A program made the position numbers and the translations under genes. A stretch of 64,000 nt of DNA from Betaproteobacteria bacterium. GTDB taxonomy: Bacteria; Pseudomonadota; Gammaproteobacteria; Burkholderiales; UBA6910. Location: NCBI GenBank assembly GCA_016183615.1, contig JACPEG010000032.1:1-64000 (forward strand). The letters run 5' to 3'. Numbering within the stretch: the stretch's first letter is position 1; each line of letters begins with the position of its first letter. This document shows, one piece after another, positions 18,856 to 28,954 of the stretch. The notes below the pieces were generated by a model. That model was not told the origin of the DNA. It saw nothing but the letters and a program-made list of their open reading frames with translations, and made no database searches.

Positions 18856-19599
18856 GCCGATCGCCACCATCGGCACCGAGAGCCACTGGCCCATGGTGAG
18901 CCCGAGGGCGAGGAAGCCGAGGAAGCTGTCCGGCTCGCGGGTGAATTCCACCAGGAACCGGAACGCTCCGTAACAGACCAGGAACAGCCCCGACACCGCC
19001 CCTGCAGCCCGCGGCTTTGCCGAAAACCACCACAGGATCGCAAACAGCAGGACGCCCTCGAGGGCGAACTCGTAGAGCTGGGAGGGATGGCGCGGCGTCG
19101 CGTCGGCCTGGGGAAACACCATGGCCCAGGGCACCGTCGCGGGCCGTCCCCACAGTTCGCCGTTGATGAAGTTGCCGATGCGCCCGGCCCCCAGGCCCAG
19201 CGGAATGAGGGGCGCCACGAAATCGGAAAGCGGGAGAAACCGGATGCGCCGGCTGCGCGCCAGGATCGCGACCGCCACGATCACGCCGAGCAGCCCGCCG
19301 TGAAACGACATGCCCCCTTCCCAGACGTAGAACACCTTGAGGGGCTCGCGCAGGTAGTCGCCGAACTTGTAGAACAGGACGTAGCCGAGCCGCCCGCCCA
19401 GCACCACGCCCAGCACGCCGTAAAACAGGAGATCGTCGAGGAGCCTTGCATCCCACCCGGCAACCGGGCGGGCCTTCAGGCGGTGGCGGCCCAGCAGAAA
19501 GAACAGCCCGAAGCCCAGCAGGTACATGAGCCCGTACCAGCGCACCGCCACGGGACCTAACTGGATGGCGACGGGGTCAAACCCGGGATGGATCAGCAT
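18817..19599 (-). CDS. lgt: Prolipoprotein diacylglyceryl transferase
   Basis: Inner-membrane enzyme that attaches diacylglycerol to the lipobox cysteine, the first step of lipoprotein maturation. The start at 19599 gives 260 aa with about seven membrane helices. The signature [15 protein letters not shown] and the HGGLLG motif ([12 protein letters not shown]) are present. It is transcribed divergently from ilvD. Lipoproteins it would serve in this window include PilP and the liv-type binding protein. Confidence 0.97.
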   Translation of the reverse strand: MLIHPGFDPVAIQLGPVAVRWYGLMYLLGFGLFFLLGRHRLKARPVAGWDARLLDDLLFYGVLGVVLGGRLGYVLFYKFGDYLREPLKVFYVWEGGMSFHGGLLGVIVAVAILARSRRIRFLPLSDFVAPLIPLGLGAGRIGNFINGELWGRPATVPWAMVFPQADATPRHPSQLYEFALEGVLLFAILWWFSAKPRAAGAVSGLFLVCYGAFRFLVEFTREPDSFLGFLALGLTMGQWLSVPMVAIGLGLLWRARQAGG

Positions 19600-19714
19600 G
19601 ACTTTCCATTTTTCTTCGAATCGCGCATTATAACCGCCTTCCCGCGGGGCCCTCGGCCGCATATCCGGCCTCTTCCCGGGCCCCGAATAGACATTCTGCC
19701 GACAAGGAATTGAC

Positions 19715-21562
19715 ATGCCCGCTTACCGCTCCCGCACCACGACCCATGGCCGCAACATGGCCGGCGCCCGGGCCCTGTGGCGCGCCACCGGGATGAAGGA
19801 CGGCGATTTCGACAAGCCCATCATCGCCATCGCCAATTCCTTCACCCAGTTCGTGCCCGGCCACGTGCATCTCAAGGACCTGGGACAGTTGGTGGCCCGG
19901 GAAATCGAGAAGGCAGGCGGGGTGGCGAAGGAATTCAACACCATCGCCGTGGACGACGGCATCGCCATGGGCCACGGCGGCATGCTCTATTCGCTGCCTT
20001 CGCGCGAGCTCATCGCCGACGCGGTGGAATACATGGTGAACGCCCATTGCGCGGACGCGCTGGTATGCATCTCCAACTGCGACAAGATCACCCCGGGGAT
20101 GCTGATGGCGGCGCTGCGGCTCAACATTCCCACCGTGTTCGTTTCCGGCGGTCCGATGGAGGCGGGCAAGGTGAAGTGGGGCGGCAAGACCATCGCCGCC
20201 GATCTGATCGATGCCATGATCGTCGCCGCCGATCCCAAGGCAACGGATGCCCAGGCTGCCGAGTACGAACGCTCGGCCTGTCCCACCTGCGGCTCCTGCT
20301 CCGGGATGTTTACCGCCAACTCCATGAACTGCCTCACCGAGGCCCTGGGGCTCGCGCTTCCCGGCAACGGCTCCCTGGTGGCGACCCACAAGGAGCGCGA
20401 GCGCCTGTTCCACGAGGCGGGGCGGCTGGCGGTCGCCCTGGCGAAGGCCTGGTACGAGAAGGACGACGCCTCGGTGCTGCCGCGCTCCATCGCCTCCTTT
20501 GAAGCCTTCGAGAACGCCATGAGCCTGGATGTGGCGATGGGCGGCTCCACCAATACGGTGCTGCATCTTCTCGCCGCGGCCAGCGAGGCGGGCGTGCCCT
20601 TCACCATGCACGACATCGACCGCATCTCCAGGAAGGTTCCGAACCTGTGCAAGGTGGCCCCCTCCAGCAGCTACCACCTGGAGGACGTGCACCGGGCGGG
20701 CGGCGTGATGGGCATCCTCGGCGAGCTGGCGGGCGCCGGGGTGCTGCACCTCGACGTCCCCACGGTCCACAGCAAGACCCTGGGCTTTGCGCTGGAGCAA
20801 TGGGACGTGCGCCAGACCAGGGATTCCAAGGTACTCGAGTTCTACCGGGCGGCGCCGGGCGGCATCCCCACCACGGTCGCCTTCAGCCAGGGCATGAGCT
20901 ACGCCGACCTCGACACCGACCGCGCCGGCGGCTGCATTCGCGACAAGTCCCATGCCTACAGTCAGGACGGCGGCCTCGCCGTGCTCCACGGCAATATCGC
21001 CGAGGACGGCTGCATCGTTAAGACCGCCGGAGTGGACGCGAGCATTCTGAAGTTCTCCGGCAAGGCGCGCATTTTCGAAAGCCAGGAAGATACGGTGACC
21101 GGCATCCTGGGCGGCCAGGTGAAGGCGGGCGACGTGGTAATCGTGCGCTACGAGGGGCCCAAGGGCGGTCCCGGCATGCAGGAGATGCTCTATCCCACGA
21201 GCTATCTCAAGTCCATGGGGCTGGGCAAGGTCTGCGCCTTGGTGACCGACGGGCGCTTTTCCGGCGGCAGCTCCGGACTTTGCATCGGCCACGTGTCGCC
21301 GGAGGCGGCCCAGGGCGGCGCCATCGGCCTGATCGAAGACGGCGACCCCATCGAAATCGACATCCCGAACCGCAGCATCGAGCTGGCGGTGAGCGGCGAG
21401 GAGCTGGCGCGCAGGCGCAAGGCGATGGAAGCGAAGGGCAAGGACGCATGGAGGCCGGCGAAGCGCGAGCGGGTGGTCTCTGCCGCGCTGCGGGCGTACG
21501 CCGCCCTGACGACGAGCGCTTCGACCGGCGCCGTGAGAAACGTCTCCCAGGTGGAGCGGTAA
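19715..21562 (+). CDS. ilvD: Dihydroxy-acid dehydratase
   Basis: Fe-S enzyme dehydrating 2,3-dihydroxy acids to 2-keto acids in valine/isoleucine (and pantothenate) synthesis. 615 aa. Cluster cysteines are visible in [10 protein letters not shown] and [19 protein letters not shown]. The catalytic region CRDRF-like block appears as [22 protein letters not shown]. It starts after AAGGAA with good spacing. It is monocistronic or paired with the small unknown gene 43 nt downstream. Confidence 0.97.
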   Translation: MPAYRSRTTTHGRNMAGARALWRATGMKDGDFDKPIIAIANSFTQFVPGHVHLKDLGQLVAREIEKAGGVAKEFNTIAVDDGIAMGHGGMLYSLPSRELIADAVEYMVNAHCADALVCISNCDKITPGMLMAALRLNIPTVFVSGGPMEAGKVKWGGKTIAADLIDAMIVAADPKATDAQAAEYERSACPTCGSCSGMFTANSMNCLTEALGLALPGNGSLVATHKERERLFHEAGRLAVALAKAWYEKDDASVLPRSIASFEAFENAMSLDVAMGGSTNTVLHLLAAASEAGVPFTMHDIDRISRKVPNLCKVAPSSSYHLEDVHRAGGVMGILGELAGAGVLHLDVPTVHSKTLGFALEQWDVRQTRDSKVLEFYRAAPGGIPTTVAFSQGMSYADLDTDRAGGCIRDKSHAYSQDGGLAVLHGNIAEDGCIVKTAGVDASILKFSGKARIFESQEDTVTGILGGQVKAGDVVIVRYEGPKGGPGMQEMLYPTSYLKSMGLGKVCALVTDGRFSGGSSGLCIGHVSPEAAQGGAIGLIEDGDPIEIDIPNRSIELAVSGEELARRRKAMEAKGKDAWRPAKRERVVSAALRAYAALTTSASTGAVRNVSQVER

Positions 21563-21605
21563 CGGTGGGTGGAAGGGTATCGCCCGCTTCCGGGAGCGGG
21601 GCTGC

Positions 21606-22046
21606 GTGAGCGCAGAAACGCAGACGGAGTTCGAGCGGGCCTGCCGGGGAATGCTCTTCGGCATTCTTTCCTGGGCCCAGCTCGATTCGTTCTGGAAACG
21701 GATCGATCCCGCCGCGGGCTGGTACCTCTACGCCGTGGGCGAGCCTCCCCCCGATGTGTCCGCCGAACCGGCCGCGGTCCGGCGTTTCATCGAGCAAGTG
21801 AACGCGCTGCTGCGCAAGGAACATCACCACGACTACTGCGGCATCGTCTACGCCGACGATCTGCGTGACCCGCGGCTGGTCAAGATCTATGACCCCAACC
21901 ACCTTGGCGCCTCCTGCGGCTCGTCGAAGGAGCCGCCCCCTCCCGGATGGATCATGAGCCGGTTTCTTCCCGGTGCCGTCGGGAACGCCGTGCCCACAGC
22001 CAGCCGCAGGCGCTGGTGGGAAGCATTCCTCGCCGCGAATTCGTAG
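21606..22046 (+). CDS. Conserved protein of unknown function
   Basis: 146 aa from GTG 21606; the ATG at 21651 is an alternative. Recognisable only as a conserved betaproteobacterial hypothetical: MLFGILSWAQLDSFWKRI, then GWYLYAVGE and DYCGIVYADDLRDPRLVKIYDPNHLG. There is no signal peptide or membrane helix. Two conserved cysteines (YCGI and ASCGSS) could bind metal. It lies directly downstream of ilvD on the same strand. Confidence 0.75.
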   Translation: MSAETQTEFERACRGMLFGILSWAQLDSFWKRIDPAAGWYLYAVGEPPPDVSAEPAAVRRFIEQVNALLRKEHHHDYCGIVYADDLRDPRLVKIYDPNHLGASCGSSKEPPPPGWIMSRFLPGAVGNAVPTASRRRWWEAFLAANS

Positions 22047-22048
22047 GC

Positions 22049-22085
22049 TGGGCACCCCGTGCCCAACGGCCGGTTCCCCCGGCCG
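22049..22085. repeat. Tandem hairpins after the unknown gene
   Basis: Two perfect 7-bp stems stand side by side: TGGGCAC/GTGCCCA (22049-22065, loop CCC) and CGGCCGG/CCGGCCG (22067-22085, loop TTCCC). There is no T-run. The first resembles the common GTAGGCTGGGCAC extragenic palindromes of proteobacteria. It could stall polymerase or protect the mRNA 3' end. Confidence 0.55.
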
Positions 22086-22174
22086 CAAATAGTTGAGTAA
22101 AATGTTCGGGATTGGCCCGGCCTGTGCTAGACTGGCCGGCGTCCCCGCTCTCCCCCTGCTCTGCTTTTTCCGGC

Positions 22175-24220
22175 ATGCCCAACCGCCTCATTCACGAAAC
22201 CAGCCCCTATCTCCAGCAGCACGCGGAGAACCCCGTGGATTGGTATCCCTGGAGTGAGGAAGCGCTTGCTCGCTCGAAAAAGGAGAACAAGCCGATCCTG
22301 CTTTCCATCGGTTATTCCGCCTGCCACTGGTGCCATGTGATGGCCCATGAGTCGTTCGAGGACCCGGAGGTGGCAGAGGTGATGAACCGGCACTTCGTCA
22401 ACGTGAAAGTGGACCGCGAGGAGCGGCCGGACCTGGACCAGATTTACCAGGCGTCCCACGCGCTGCTCACCCAGCGCAGCGGCGGCTGGCCGCTCACCAT
22501 GTTTCTGACCCCGGACCAGGTGCCGTTTTTCGGCGGCACCTATTTCCCCAGGACGTCGCGGTTCGGGCTTCCCGGGTTCAAGGGCTTGCTGCAGCAGATC
22601 GCCGATGCCTACCGCACCCGAAGCCAGGACATCGCGGAACAGAACGATGCGGTGCTGGCGGCGCTGGGCCGCATGGGGCCGCAATCCTCGGGCGAAGCGG
22701 TCGAGCTCGGCGATCGGCCGCTGCGGGGGGCCATTACCGAATTCAAGGGCTCCTTCGACATGGTGCACGGCGGGCTCGGCCAGGCCCCCAAATTCCCCCA
22801 CCCCGCCGAACTGGAGCTCTGCCTGCGGCGCTACGCCGCCACCGGCAACGGCGACGCCCTGCACATGGCGCTGCACACCCTGAAGAAAATGGCCGAGGGC
22901 GGCATTTACGATCACTTGGGGGGCGGCTTCTGCCGCTACAGCGTGGATCAGACCTGGACCATCCCCCACTTCGAGAAAATGCTCTACGACAACGGCCCGC
23001 TGCTGCGGCTTTACGCCGATGCCTGGGCCCTGACCGGCGACAAATCATTCGCGACCGTGGCGGAGGAAACGGCGGCGTGGGCGATCGGGGAAATGCAATC
23101 CCCCGCCGGAGGCTATTACTCGTCCCTCGACGCGGACTCGGAGCACGAAGAAGGCAAGTTCTACGTCTGGGACCCCTCGGAAGTCCGGGCCCTCCTCACT
23201 CCCGAAGAATTCGCCGTGGCGGCGCCCCACTATGGCCTCGATCAGCCCCCCAATTTCGAAAACCGCCACTGGCATTTGCGCATCGTGCAGCCCTTGGCCG
23301 GCGTCGCCCCGAAGCTCGGGGTGGCGCCGACCGAATGTGAGCGGTTACTCATATCGGCCCGGGCAAAGCTGTTCGCGACCCGGGGAAGCCGGGTGCGGCC
23401 GGGACGGGATGAAAAGATCCTCACCAGCTGGAACGCCCTCATGATCCGGGGCATGGCCCGGGCCGGTCGGGCCCTGGGACGCCCCGAGTGGATCGATTCG
23501 GCCCTTGGGGCCGCGGATTTCCTCCGCGAAAATCTCTGGAAGGACAGGGTGCTGCTCGCCACCTGCCGGGACGGCCGGGCCCATCTCAACGCCTACCTCG
23601 ACGATCACGCGTTTCTGCTCAATGGCCTGCTGGAACTGCTGCAGGCCCGATTTCGGGCGGTCGACCTTGAATTCGCCCTGGGCCTGGCGGACGCCCTGCT
23701 CGCCCGGTTCGACGATCGGGATCGGGGAGGATTCTTCTTCACCAGCCACGACCACGAGCCGCTCATCCACCGGGACAAGCCGGGCTACGACAACGCCACC
23801 CCTTCCGGTAACGGCGCGGTCGCCCTCGGACTTTTGCGCCTGGGCCACGTCCTCGGCGAATCCCGCTATCTCGAGGCGGCCGAGCGCAGCCTCCGGCTTT
23901 TTTACCCGGCCATGGAGCGCCAGCCGGGCGCCTTCGCCACCCTGTCCATGGCCCTGGAGGAAGCGCTCAGCCCGCCGCGCACCGTTGTCATCCGGGGTCC
24001 GGATCACGGCTGCCGCGAATGGCAGGCGACCCTGGACCGGCTCTATCTTCCCAACACCCTGATTTTCAACCTCGGAACGCAGACCGGGTTGCCCTCCGCC
24101 CTGGAAAAACCCGGCTCCAATAGTGTCAACGCCTGGGTGTGCGAAGGCGTTAACTGTCTGCCGGCGATCGGAGACCTGGAGCGATTGGTGGCCGTATGCA
24201 AGTCGGGGAAAACCATTTAA
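22175..24220 (+). CDS. Thioredoxin-domain (DUF255/YyaL-like) protein
   Basis: 681 aa from ATG 22175. The N-terminal DUF255 thioredoxin-like fold carries the CxxC motif in [16 protein letters not shown]; the remainder is an alpha/alpha-toroid similar to glycosidases and epimerases ([42 protein letters not shown]). This is the family of bacterial YyaL and mammalian SPATA20. The biochemical function is unsettled; redox or sugar-related roles have been suggested. Cytosolic, no signal peptide. Confidence 0.9.
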   Translation: MPNRLIHETSPYLQQHAENPVDWYPWSEEALARSKKENKPILLSIGYSACHWCHVMAHESFEDPEVAEVMNRHFVNVKVDREERPDLDQIYQASHALLTQRSGGWPLTMFLTPDQVPFFGGTYFPRTSRFGLPGFKGLLQQIADAYRTRSQDIAEQNDAVLAALGRMGPQSSGEAVELGDRPLRGAITEFKGSFDMVHGGLGQAPKFPHPAELELCLRRYAATGNGDALHMALHTLKKMAEGGIYDHLGGGFCRYSVDQTWTIPHFEKMLYDNGPLLRLYADAWALTGDKSFATVAEETAAWAIGEMQSPAGGYYSSLDADSEHEEGKFYVWDPSEVRALLTPEEFAVAAPHYGLDQPPNFENRHWHLRIVQPLAGVAPKLGVAPTECERLLISARAKLFATRGSRVRPGRDEKILTSWNALMIRGMARAGRALGRPEWIDSALGAADFLRENLWKDRVLLATCRDGRAHLNAYLDDHAFLLNGLLELLQARFRAVDLEFALGLADALLARFDDRDRGGFFFTSHDHEPLIHRDKPGYDNATPSGNGAVALGLLRLGHVLGESRYLEAAERSLRLFYPAMERQPGAFATLSMALEEALSPPRTVVIRGPDHGCREWQATLDRLYLPNTLIFNLGTQTGLPSALEKPGSNSVNAWVCEGVNCLPAIGDLERLVAVCKSGKTI

Positions 24221-24256
24221 AATTGCCGGGTTTTTTTGTCAACATAAGGAGATAGC

Positions 24257-24568
24257 ATGAAAGCAGCCTGGATGGGAATGATTGCGGCGGCGGCCCTGGT
24301 GGCGGCCGGTAACGCGAGCGCGGATCAAGCCCTCGCCCAGAAGAGCGGGTGCTTGGCCTGTCACGCGGTGGACAAGAAAGTGGTCGGTCCTTCCTTCAAG
24401 GACATCGCCGCCAAGTACAAGGGCGACGGCGGCGCCGCCGCCAAGCTCGCCGACAAGGTGAAGAAGGGCGGCAGCGGCGCGTGGGGCCAGGTTCCCATGC
24501 CCCCGAACGCCCAGGTCAAGGACGAGGACATCAAGAAGCTGGTGGGCTGGGTCCTCGCCACCAAGTAA
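24257..24568 (+). CDS. Class I cytochrome c (c-551/c-552 type)
   Basis: Periplasmic small electron carrier, 103 aa with a signal peptide of about 22 residues (ending NASA). The haem site is CLACH near residue 32 and the axial methionine lies in QVPMPPNAQV. An AAGGAG ribosome site sits ahead of the ATG, and a strong terminator follows. It probably shuttles electrons to a terminal oxidase or reductase; the partner is not in the window, though a dihaem c4 gene lies at 51.4-52.0 kb. Confidence 0.95.
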   Translation: MKAAWMGMIAAAALVAAGNASADQALAQKSGCLACHAVDKKVVGPSFKDIAAKYKGDGGAAAKLADKVKKGGSGAWGQVPMPPNAQVKDEDIKKLVGWVLATK

Positions 24569-24588
24569 TCGCGATTCAGCGAGCGAAC

Positions 24589-24616
24589 AAGCCGGCGCAA
24601 GCCGGCTTTTTTGTTT
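24589..24616 (+). terminator. Rho-independent terminator after cytochrome c
   Basis: AAGCCGGC (24589-24596), tetraloop GCAA, GCCGGCTT (24601-24608), followed by a T-rich tract TTTTTGTTT. A textbook terminator 20 nt after the stop codon. Confidence 0.92.
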
Positions 24617-24641
24617 GGAGGTTCGCAGCGCTCCCGCCAAA

Positions 24642-24670
24642 TTGACAACGTACTAACGACTACCGATAAT
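24642..24670 (+). promoter_or_regulatory. Strong sigma-70 promoter of the liv-type operon
   Basis: TTGACA (24642-24647), exactly 17 bases, then GATAAT (24665-24670). The -35 is a perfect match and the -10 has five of six. The start of transcription would be near 24677, leaving a leader of about 70 nt before the binding-protein gene. No operator palindrome was recognised. Confidence 0.82.
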
Positions 24671-24745
24671 CCCCCGGTCACACAAGCATCCACTTCCCGG
24701 CAGTTTCCCATCCCGACACGTCAGAAGAATGGTCAAGGAGAACCC

Positions 24746-26032
24746 ATGACTCTCAAGCAAGGACTCAGCCTCAGTCTCGCCGCCACCGTCATCGCCCTGG
24801 TTTCCGCCTGCGGCAAGCAGGAACCCCCCCCTCTGCCGAAAGCCGAGGCGCCGAAGCCCGCCGAGCAGATCGTCACGGTCAAGATCGGCCACGTGGCGCC
24901 GCTCACCGGCGGCATCGCCCACCTGGGCAAGGACAACGAGAACGGCGCGCGGCTCGCGATCGAGGAGGCCAACGCCAGGGGCGTCACCCTCGGCGGCACC
25001 AAGGTGAAGTTCGACATCGTCCCCGAGGACGACCAGGCCGATCCCAAGGTGGGCACCACCGTGGCCCAGAAGCTGGTGGACGCCAAGGTCGCGGGTGTGG
25101 TGGGGCACCTCAATTCCGGCACCTCGATCCCGGCCTCCTCCATCTATAGCCAGGCCGGCATCCCCATGATCAGCGGCTCCGCCACCAACCCCAAGTTCAC
25201 CGAGCAGGGCTTCAAGGGGGTGTTCCGGGTGGTGGGGCGCGATGACCAGCAGGGCCCGGCGGTGGCCAACTATCTCGCGAGCCAGAGCAAGCCCAAGGTG
25301 GTGGCAGTGCTCGACGACGCCACCGCCTACGGCGAGGGTCTCGCCAACGAGGTGGAGAAGACCCTCAAGGCCGCCGGCATCAAGGTGCTGCCGCGGGAAA
25401 AGGGCACCGACAAGACCATCGACTGGAAGGCGGTGCTCACCAAGATCAAGGGCAAGAAGCCCGACGCGATCTTCTACGGTGGCATGGACGCCACCGGCGG
25501 GCCGCTGCTCAAGCAGGGCCGGGAGCTCGGCATCAAGGCCGTGTTTTCCTTCGGCGACGGCGCCTGCACCGACAAGATGAGCGAACTCGCCGGCCAGGCC
25601 GCCGACGGCCTGATCTGCTCCCAGGCCGGGATTCCCGTGCAGGCAGCCAGCAAGAGGTTCCTGGACGGCTACAAGGCCAAGTTCAACATCGACCCGATCC
25701 TGTACGCGCCCTTCACCTACGACGCCGCGAACCTGCTCATCGCGGCGATGGTGAAGGCGAATTCTGCGGAGCCGGCCAAGTACCTGCCGGAACTGACCAA
25801 GATCGGCTTCGAGGGCGCCAGCGGCCGCATCGAGTTCGACGAGAAGGGAGACCGCAAGGACGCCGAGATGACGATCTTCACCATGAAGGGCGGCAAGATC
25901 ACGCCCATCGCCATCATCAAGAGCGGCAAGACCATGAGCGTCGAGGATTACATGAAAATGGCGGGTGCAGCTCCCGCGCCCGCGGCGCCGGTAGCGGCAA
26001 CGGAAGCGCCCAAGGCCCCGGAGAAAAAGTAA
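24746..26032 (+). CDS. Branched-chain amino acid/amide ABC transporter binding lipoprotein
   Basis: Substrate-binding protein of the Leu/Ile/Val (HAAT) family, 428 aa from ATG 24746 after AAGGAG. The lipobox LVSACGK marks lipid attachment at Cys24. The body shows VKIGHVAPLTGGIAHLGKD, VVGHLNSGTSIPAS and YAPFTYDAANLL, typical of LivK-like type I periplasmic folds. An Ala/Pro-rich tail (about 25 residues) follows the domain. It is followed by a terminator and the permease genes, so it is probably made in excess over the membrane parts. The ligand is not certain (branched-chain amino acids, amides or urea-like). Confidence 0.92.
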   Translation: MTLKQGLSLSLAATVIALVSACGKQEPPPLPKAEAPKPAEQIVTVKIGHVAPLTGGIAHLGKDNENGARLAIEEANARGVTLGGTKVKFDIVPEDDQADPKVGTTVAQKLVDAKVAGVVGHLNSGTSIPASSIYSQAGIPMISGSATNPKFTEQGFKGVFRVVGRDDQQGPAVANYLASQSKPKVVAVLDDATAYGEGLANEVEKTLKAAGIKVLPREKGTDKTIDWKAVLTKIKGKKPDAIFYGGMDATGGPLLKQGRELGIKAVFSFGDGACTDKMSELAGQAADGLICSQAGIPVQAASKRFLDGYKAKFNIDPILYAPFTYDAANLLIAAMVKANSAEPAKYLPELTKIGFEGASGRIEFDEKGDRKDAEMTIFTMKGGKITPIAIIKSGKTMSVEDYMKMAGAAPAPAAPVAATEAPKAPEKK

Positions 26033-26051
26033 CCGGCGCTTCGGCAAGCAC

Positions 26052-26081
26052 GCAAAACGGCACCTGCGGGTGCCGTTTTGC
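26052..26081 (+). terminator. Hairpin between binding protein and permease genes
   Basis: GCAAAACGGCACC (26052-26064), loop TGCG, GGTGCCGTTTTGC (26069-26081), a perfect 13-bp stem with the T-run inside its right arm. It lies 20 nt after the stop codon. It probably acts as a partial terminator that lowers expression of the downstream livHMGF genes. Confidence 0.8.
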
Positions 26082-26116
26082 TGTGTAACGGCCCCCGGGC
26101 CGGGTAGACTCCCTCC

Positions 26117-27109
26117 GTGGACATCTTCCTCCAGCAGCTCATCAACGGCCTCACCGCCGGCAGCGTGTACGCCGTGGTGGCGCTTGGCTACACCATGGTC
26201 TACGGCATCATCCAGCTCATCAACTTCGCCCACGGCGAGGTGGTGATGATCGGGGCCATGGTGGCGTTCTCGGTGATCATGGCGCTGGCGGGCGCGCAGC
26301 CCGGCCTGCCTCCGGTGGTGATTGTGCTGGCCGGCGTCGCAGCGGCGGTGCCGGTGTGCATGGCCGTGGGCTACCTGCTGGAGCGCCTCGCCTACCGGCC
26401 GCTGCGCCATGCCCCGCGGCTTGCGCCCCTCATCACCGCCATCGGCATGTCCATCGTGCTGCAGCACCTGGCGCTGCTCATCTGGAGCCGGGACCCCATC
26501 GCCTTCCCCCAGATCATTCCCCTGCAGGTGTTCGAGATCGGCGGGGCCGCCATCACCGGGGTGCAGATCGCCATCATGCTGGTGTCGGTCGTGATGATGG
26601 CGGGCCTCAGCGCAATGATCTATCGCACCCGGCTCGGCGCCGCCATGCGCGCCACCGCGGAGAATCCCCACGTCGCTTCCCTGATGGGCGTGGACATCGA
26701 CCGGGTGATCGCCGTCACTTTCCTGATCGGCGCGGCGCTCGCGGCGGTGGCCGGGGTGATGGTGGGAACCTACTACGGCATCGCCCACTACACCATGGGC
26801 GCCACCCTCGGCCTCAAGGCCTTCTCGGCGGCGGTGCTGGGGGGCATCGGCAACATGGCCGGCGCCATGCTGGGTGGCCTCCTGCTGGGCGTGGTGGAAG
26901 CGCTGGGGGCGGGTTACGTCGGCGAGCTGACCGACCTGTGCCATGCCTCGTTCCTCTCGGATGCGCTGGTTGAACGATGCGCGCGCGACGGGCACCTGAT
27001 CCTGTTCGGCAGCAACTACCAGGACGTGTTCGCGTTCCTGGTGCTGATCCTGGTGCTGGTGTTCCGGCCCTCGGGCCTGCTGGGCGAGCGGGTGGCGGAC
27101 CGGGCATGA
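26117..27109 (+). CDS. livH: Branched-chain amino acid ABC transporter permease LivH
   Basis: Inner-membrane permease, 330 aa from GTG 26117 (MDIFLQQLINGLTAGSVYAV). Eight or so hydrophobic helices. The EAA-like loop AFSAAVLGGIGNMAGAMLGG is typical. It is longer than most LivH: between GELTDLC and FGSNYQDVFAF there is an extra segment of about 20 residues before the last helix (see findings). It overlaps livM by four bases. Confidence 0.93.
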   Translation: MDIFLQQLINGLTAGSVYAVVALGYTMVYGIIQLINFAHGEVVMIGAMVAFSVIMALAGAQPGLPPVVIVLAGVAAAVPVCMAVGYLLERLAYRPLRHAPRLAPLITAIGMSIVLQHLALLIWSRDPIAFPQIIPLQVFEIGGAAITGVQIAIMLVSVVMMAGLSAMIYRTRLGAAMRATAENPHVASLMGVDIDRVIAVTFLIGAALAAVAGVMVGTYYGIAHYTMGATLGLKAFSAAVLGGIGNMAGAMLGGLLLGVVEALGAGYVGELTDLCHASFLSDALVERCARDGHLILFGSNYQDVFAFLVLILVLVFRPSGLLGERVADRA

Positions 27110-28179
27110 GGCGCGTGCGGGGCTTCCTGCACACTCGCACCGGGCTCTGGATCGGCGTGGCACTCATCGCCCTCGCGCTGCTCGCGCTGCCCTTCGCGCT
27201 TGCCGCCGTCGGCACCGCCTGGGTGCGCATCACCAACCTCGCCATCCTGTTCGTGTTCCTGTCGCTGGGGCTCAACATCGTGGTGGGCTACGCGGGCCTG
27301 CTCGATCTCGGCTACATCGCGTTCTACGCCGTGGGAGCCTACGCCTACGCGCTTCTCGCCTCGCCCCACTTCGGCCTGCACCTGCCGTTCTGGCTGATCC
27401 TGCCCATCGGCGCCGTGATCGCCTGCATCTTCGGCGTGCTTCTGGGCGCGCCCACCTTGAAGCTGCGGGGCGACTACCTCGCCATCGTGACCCTGGGGTT
27501 CGGAGAGATGATCCGCATCTTCCTCAACAACCTGTCGCGGCCGTTCAACGTCACCAACGGCCCCCAGGGCATTGCCCTCATCGACCCGTTCCGGCTCGGC
27601 CCGGTGGACTTCAGCCGCAACGAGACGATCCTCGGGCTCGACATCTCCGGCCCCATCAAGTACTACTACCTGCTGCTCGCTGTGCTGCTCGCGGTCATCG
27701 TCATCAACCTGCGGCTGCAGGACTCCCGCATCGGGCGGGCCTGGCAGGCGATCCGCGAGGACGAGGTGGCGGCCCGCGCCGTCGGCATCAACACCATGCA
27801 CATGAAGCTGCTGGCGTTCGCCATGGGCGCCTCCTTCGGCGGCATCGCCGGCGGCATGTTCGCGGCGATCCAGGGCTTCATCAGCCCCGAGAGCTTCGTG
27901 CTGGTGGAGTCCATCATGGTGGTGTCCATGGTGGTGCTGGGCGGCATGGGCAACATCGGGGGGGTGATTCTCGGCGCGGTGCTGCTGTCGTTCGTGCCGG
28001 AGATCCTGCGCTACACCGTGGACCCGCTGCAGCAGGCGCTGTTCCGGCGCCAGGTGATCGCGCCGGAAGTGATCCGCATGCTGCTGTTCGGCTTCGCCCT
28101 GGTGCTGATGATGCGCTTCCGCCCGGCGGGCCTGTGGCCCTCCCGGGTGCGCAAGCGCGAAATGGCGGAGCAGGAGTGA
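27106..28179 (+). CDS. livM: Branched-chain amino acid ABC transporter permease LivM
   Basis: Second permease, 357 aa from ATG 27106, whose first bases overlap the livH stop. Family blocks: LGLNIVVGYAGLLDLGYIAFYAVGAY (described by position, residues 54-79), GDYLAIVTLGFGEMIRI, and the coupling region VVLGGMGNIGGVILGA. It probably pairs with LivH. The charged C-terminus RVRKREMAEQE is cytosolic. Confidence 0.94.
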   Translation: MRRVRGFLHTRTGLWIGVALIALALLALPFALAAVGTAWVRITNLAILFVFLSLGLNIVVGYAGLLDLGYIAFYAVGAYAYALLASPHFGLHLPFWLILPIGAVIACIFGVLLGAPTLKLRGDYLAIVTLGFGEMIRIFLNNLSRPFNVTNGPQGIALIDPFRLGPVDFSRNETILGLDISGPIKYYYLLLAVLLAVIVINLRLQDSRIGRAWQAIREDEVAARAVGINTMHMKLLAFAMGASFGGIAGGMFAAIQGFISPESFVLVESIMVVSMVVLGGMGNIGGVILGAVLLSFVPEILRYTVDPLQQALFRRQVIAPEVIRMLLFGFALVLMMRFRPAGLWPSRVRKREMAEQE

Positions 28180-28183
28180 GCCC

Positions 28184-28954
28184 ATGTCGGCGTTGCTGCT
28201 GGAAGCCGGGAAAATCAGCAAGAACTTCGGGGGCGTGCAGGCGCTGCGGGAGGTCTCCCTCACCATCCGCCGCGGCGAGATCTACGGCCTGATCGGTCCC
28301 AACGGCGCCGGCAAGACCACGTTCTTCAACGTGCTGACCGGCCTGTACCGGGCGGATGGCGGGAGTTTCGCGTTCGACGGCGCCGCCCTCGACGTGCGCG
28401 CCCCCGACCAGGTCGCCGCCCGCGGCATCGCCCGCACCTACCAGAACATCCGCCTGTTCGCCAACATGACGGCGCTGGAGAACGTCATGGTGGGGCGCCA
28501 CGTGCGCACCCGCGCCGGCGTGGTGGGAGCGGTGCTGCGCGATGCCGCCACCCGGGCCGAAGAAGCCGCGATTACGCGCCGCGCCCATGAACTCCTGGAG
28601 CAGGTCGGTATCGGTCGCCACGCCCACATGCTCGCGAAGAACCTGCCCTACGGCGATCAGCGGCGCCTGGAAATCGCCCGGGCGCTGGCCACCGAGCCGA
28701 AGCTGCTGGCCCTCGACGAGCCGGCGGCGGGAATGAACGCCACCGAGACCGCGGGGCTCAGGGGCTTGCTGGATGCCATCCGCGGCGAGGGCGTGACCAT
28801 TCTTCTCATCGAGCACGACGTGAAGCTGGTGATGGGGTTGTGCGACCGGGTGGCGGTGCTGGACTACGGCAGGAAAATCGCCGAGGGCGTGCCGGCGGAG
28901 GTGCAGCGGGACCCGGCGGTGATCGAAGCCTACCTCGGCGGCGCGGTCGCATGA
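28184..28954 (+). CDS. livG: Branched-chain amino acid ABC transporter ATPase LivG
   Basis: First ATPase subunit, 256 aa, 4 nt after livM. Walker A GPNGAGKTTFFN, long LivG-specific insert after Q-loop (TYQNIRLFANMTALENVMVG), signature LPYGDQRRLEIARALA, Walker B LLALDEPAAGMN. It ends in the LivG tail QRDPAVIEAYLG. It overlaps livF by four bases. Confidence 0.95.
   Translation: MSALLLEAGKISKNFGGVQALREVSLTIRRGEIYGLIGPNGAGKTTFFNVLTGLYRADGGSFAFDGAALDVRAPDQVAARGIARTYQNIRLFANMTALENVMVGRHVRTRAGVVGAVLRDAATRAEEAAITRRAHELLEQVGIGRHAHMLAKNLPYGDQRRLEIARALATEPKLLALDEPAAGMNATETAGLRGLLDAIRGEGVTILLIEHDVKLVMGLCDRVAVLDYGRKIAEGVPAEVQRDPAVIEAYLGGAVA

Noticed and set aside
22049..22085. Tandem hairpins as a standard terminator
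   Set aside because: Strong stems but no T-run on either strand; kept only as a repeat.
24653..27163. 836-codon antisense open frame opposite the liv operon
   Set aside because: Histidine/Arg-rich shadow of the third codon position with no domain; the sense genes are unmistakable.
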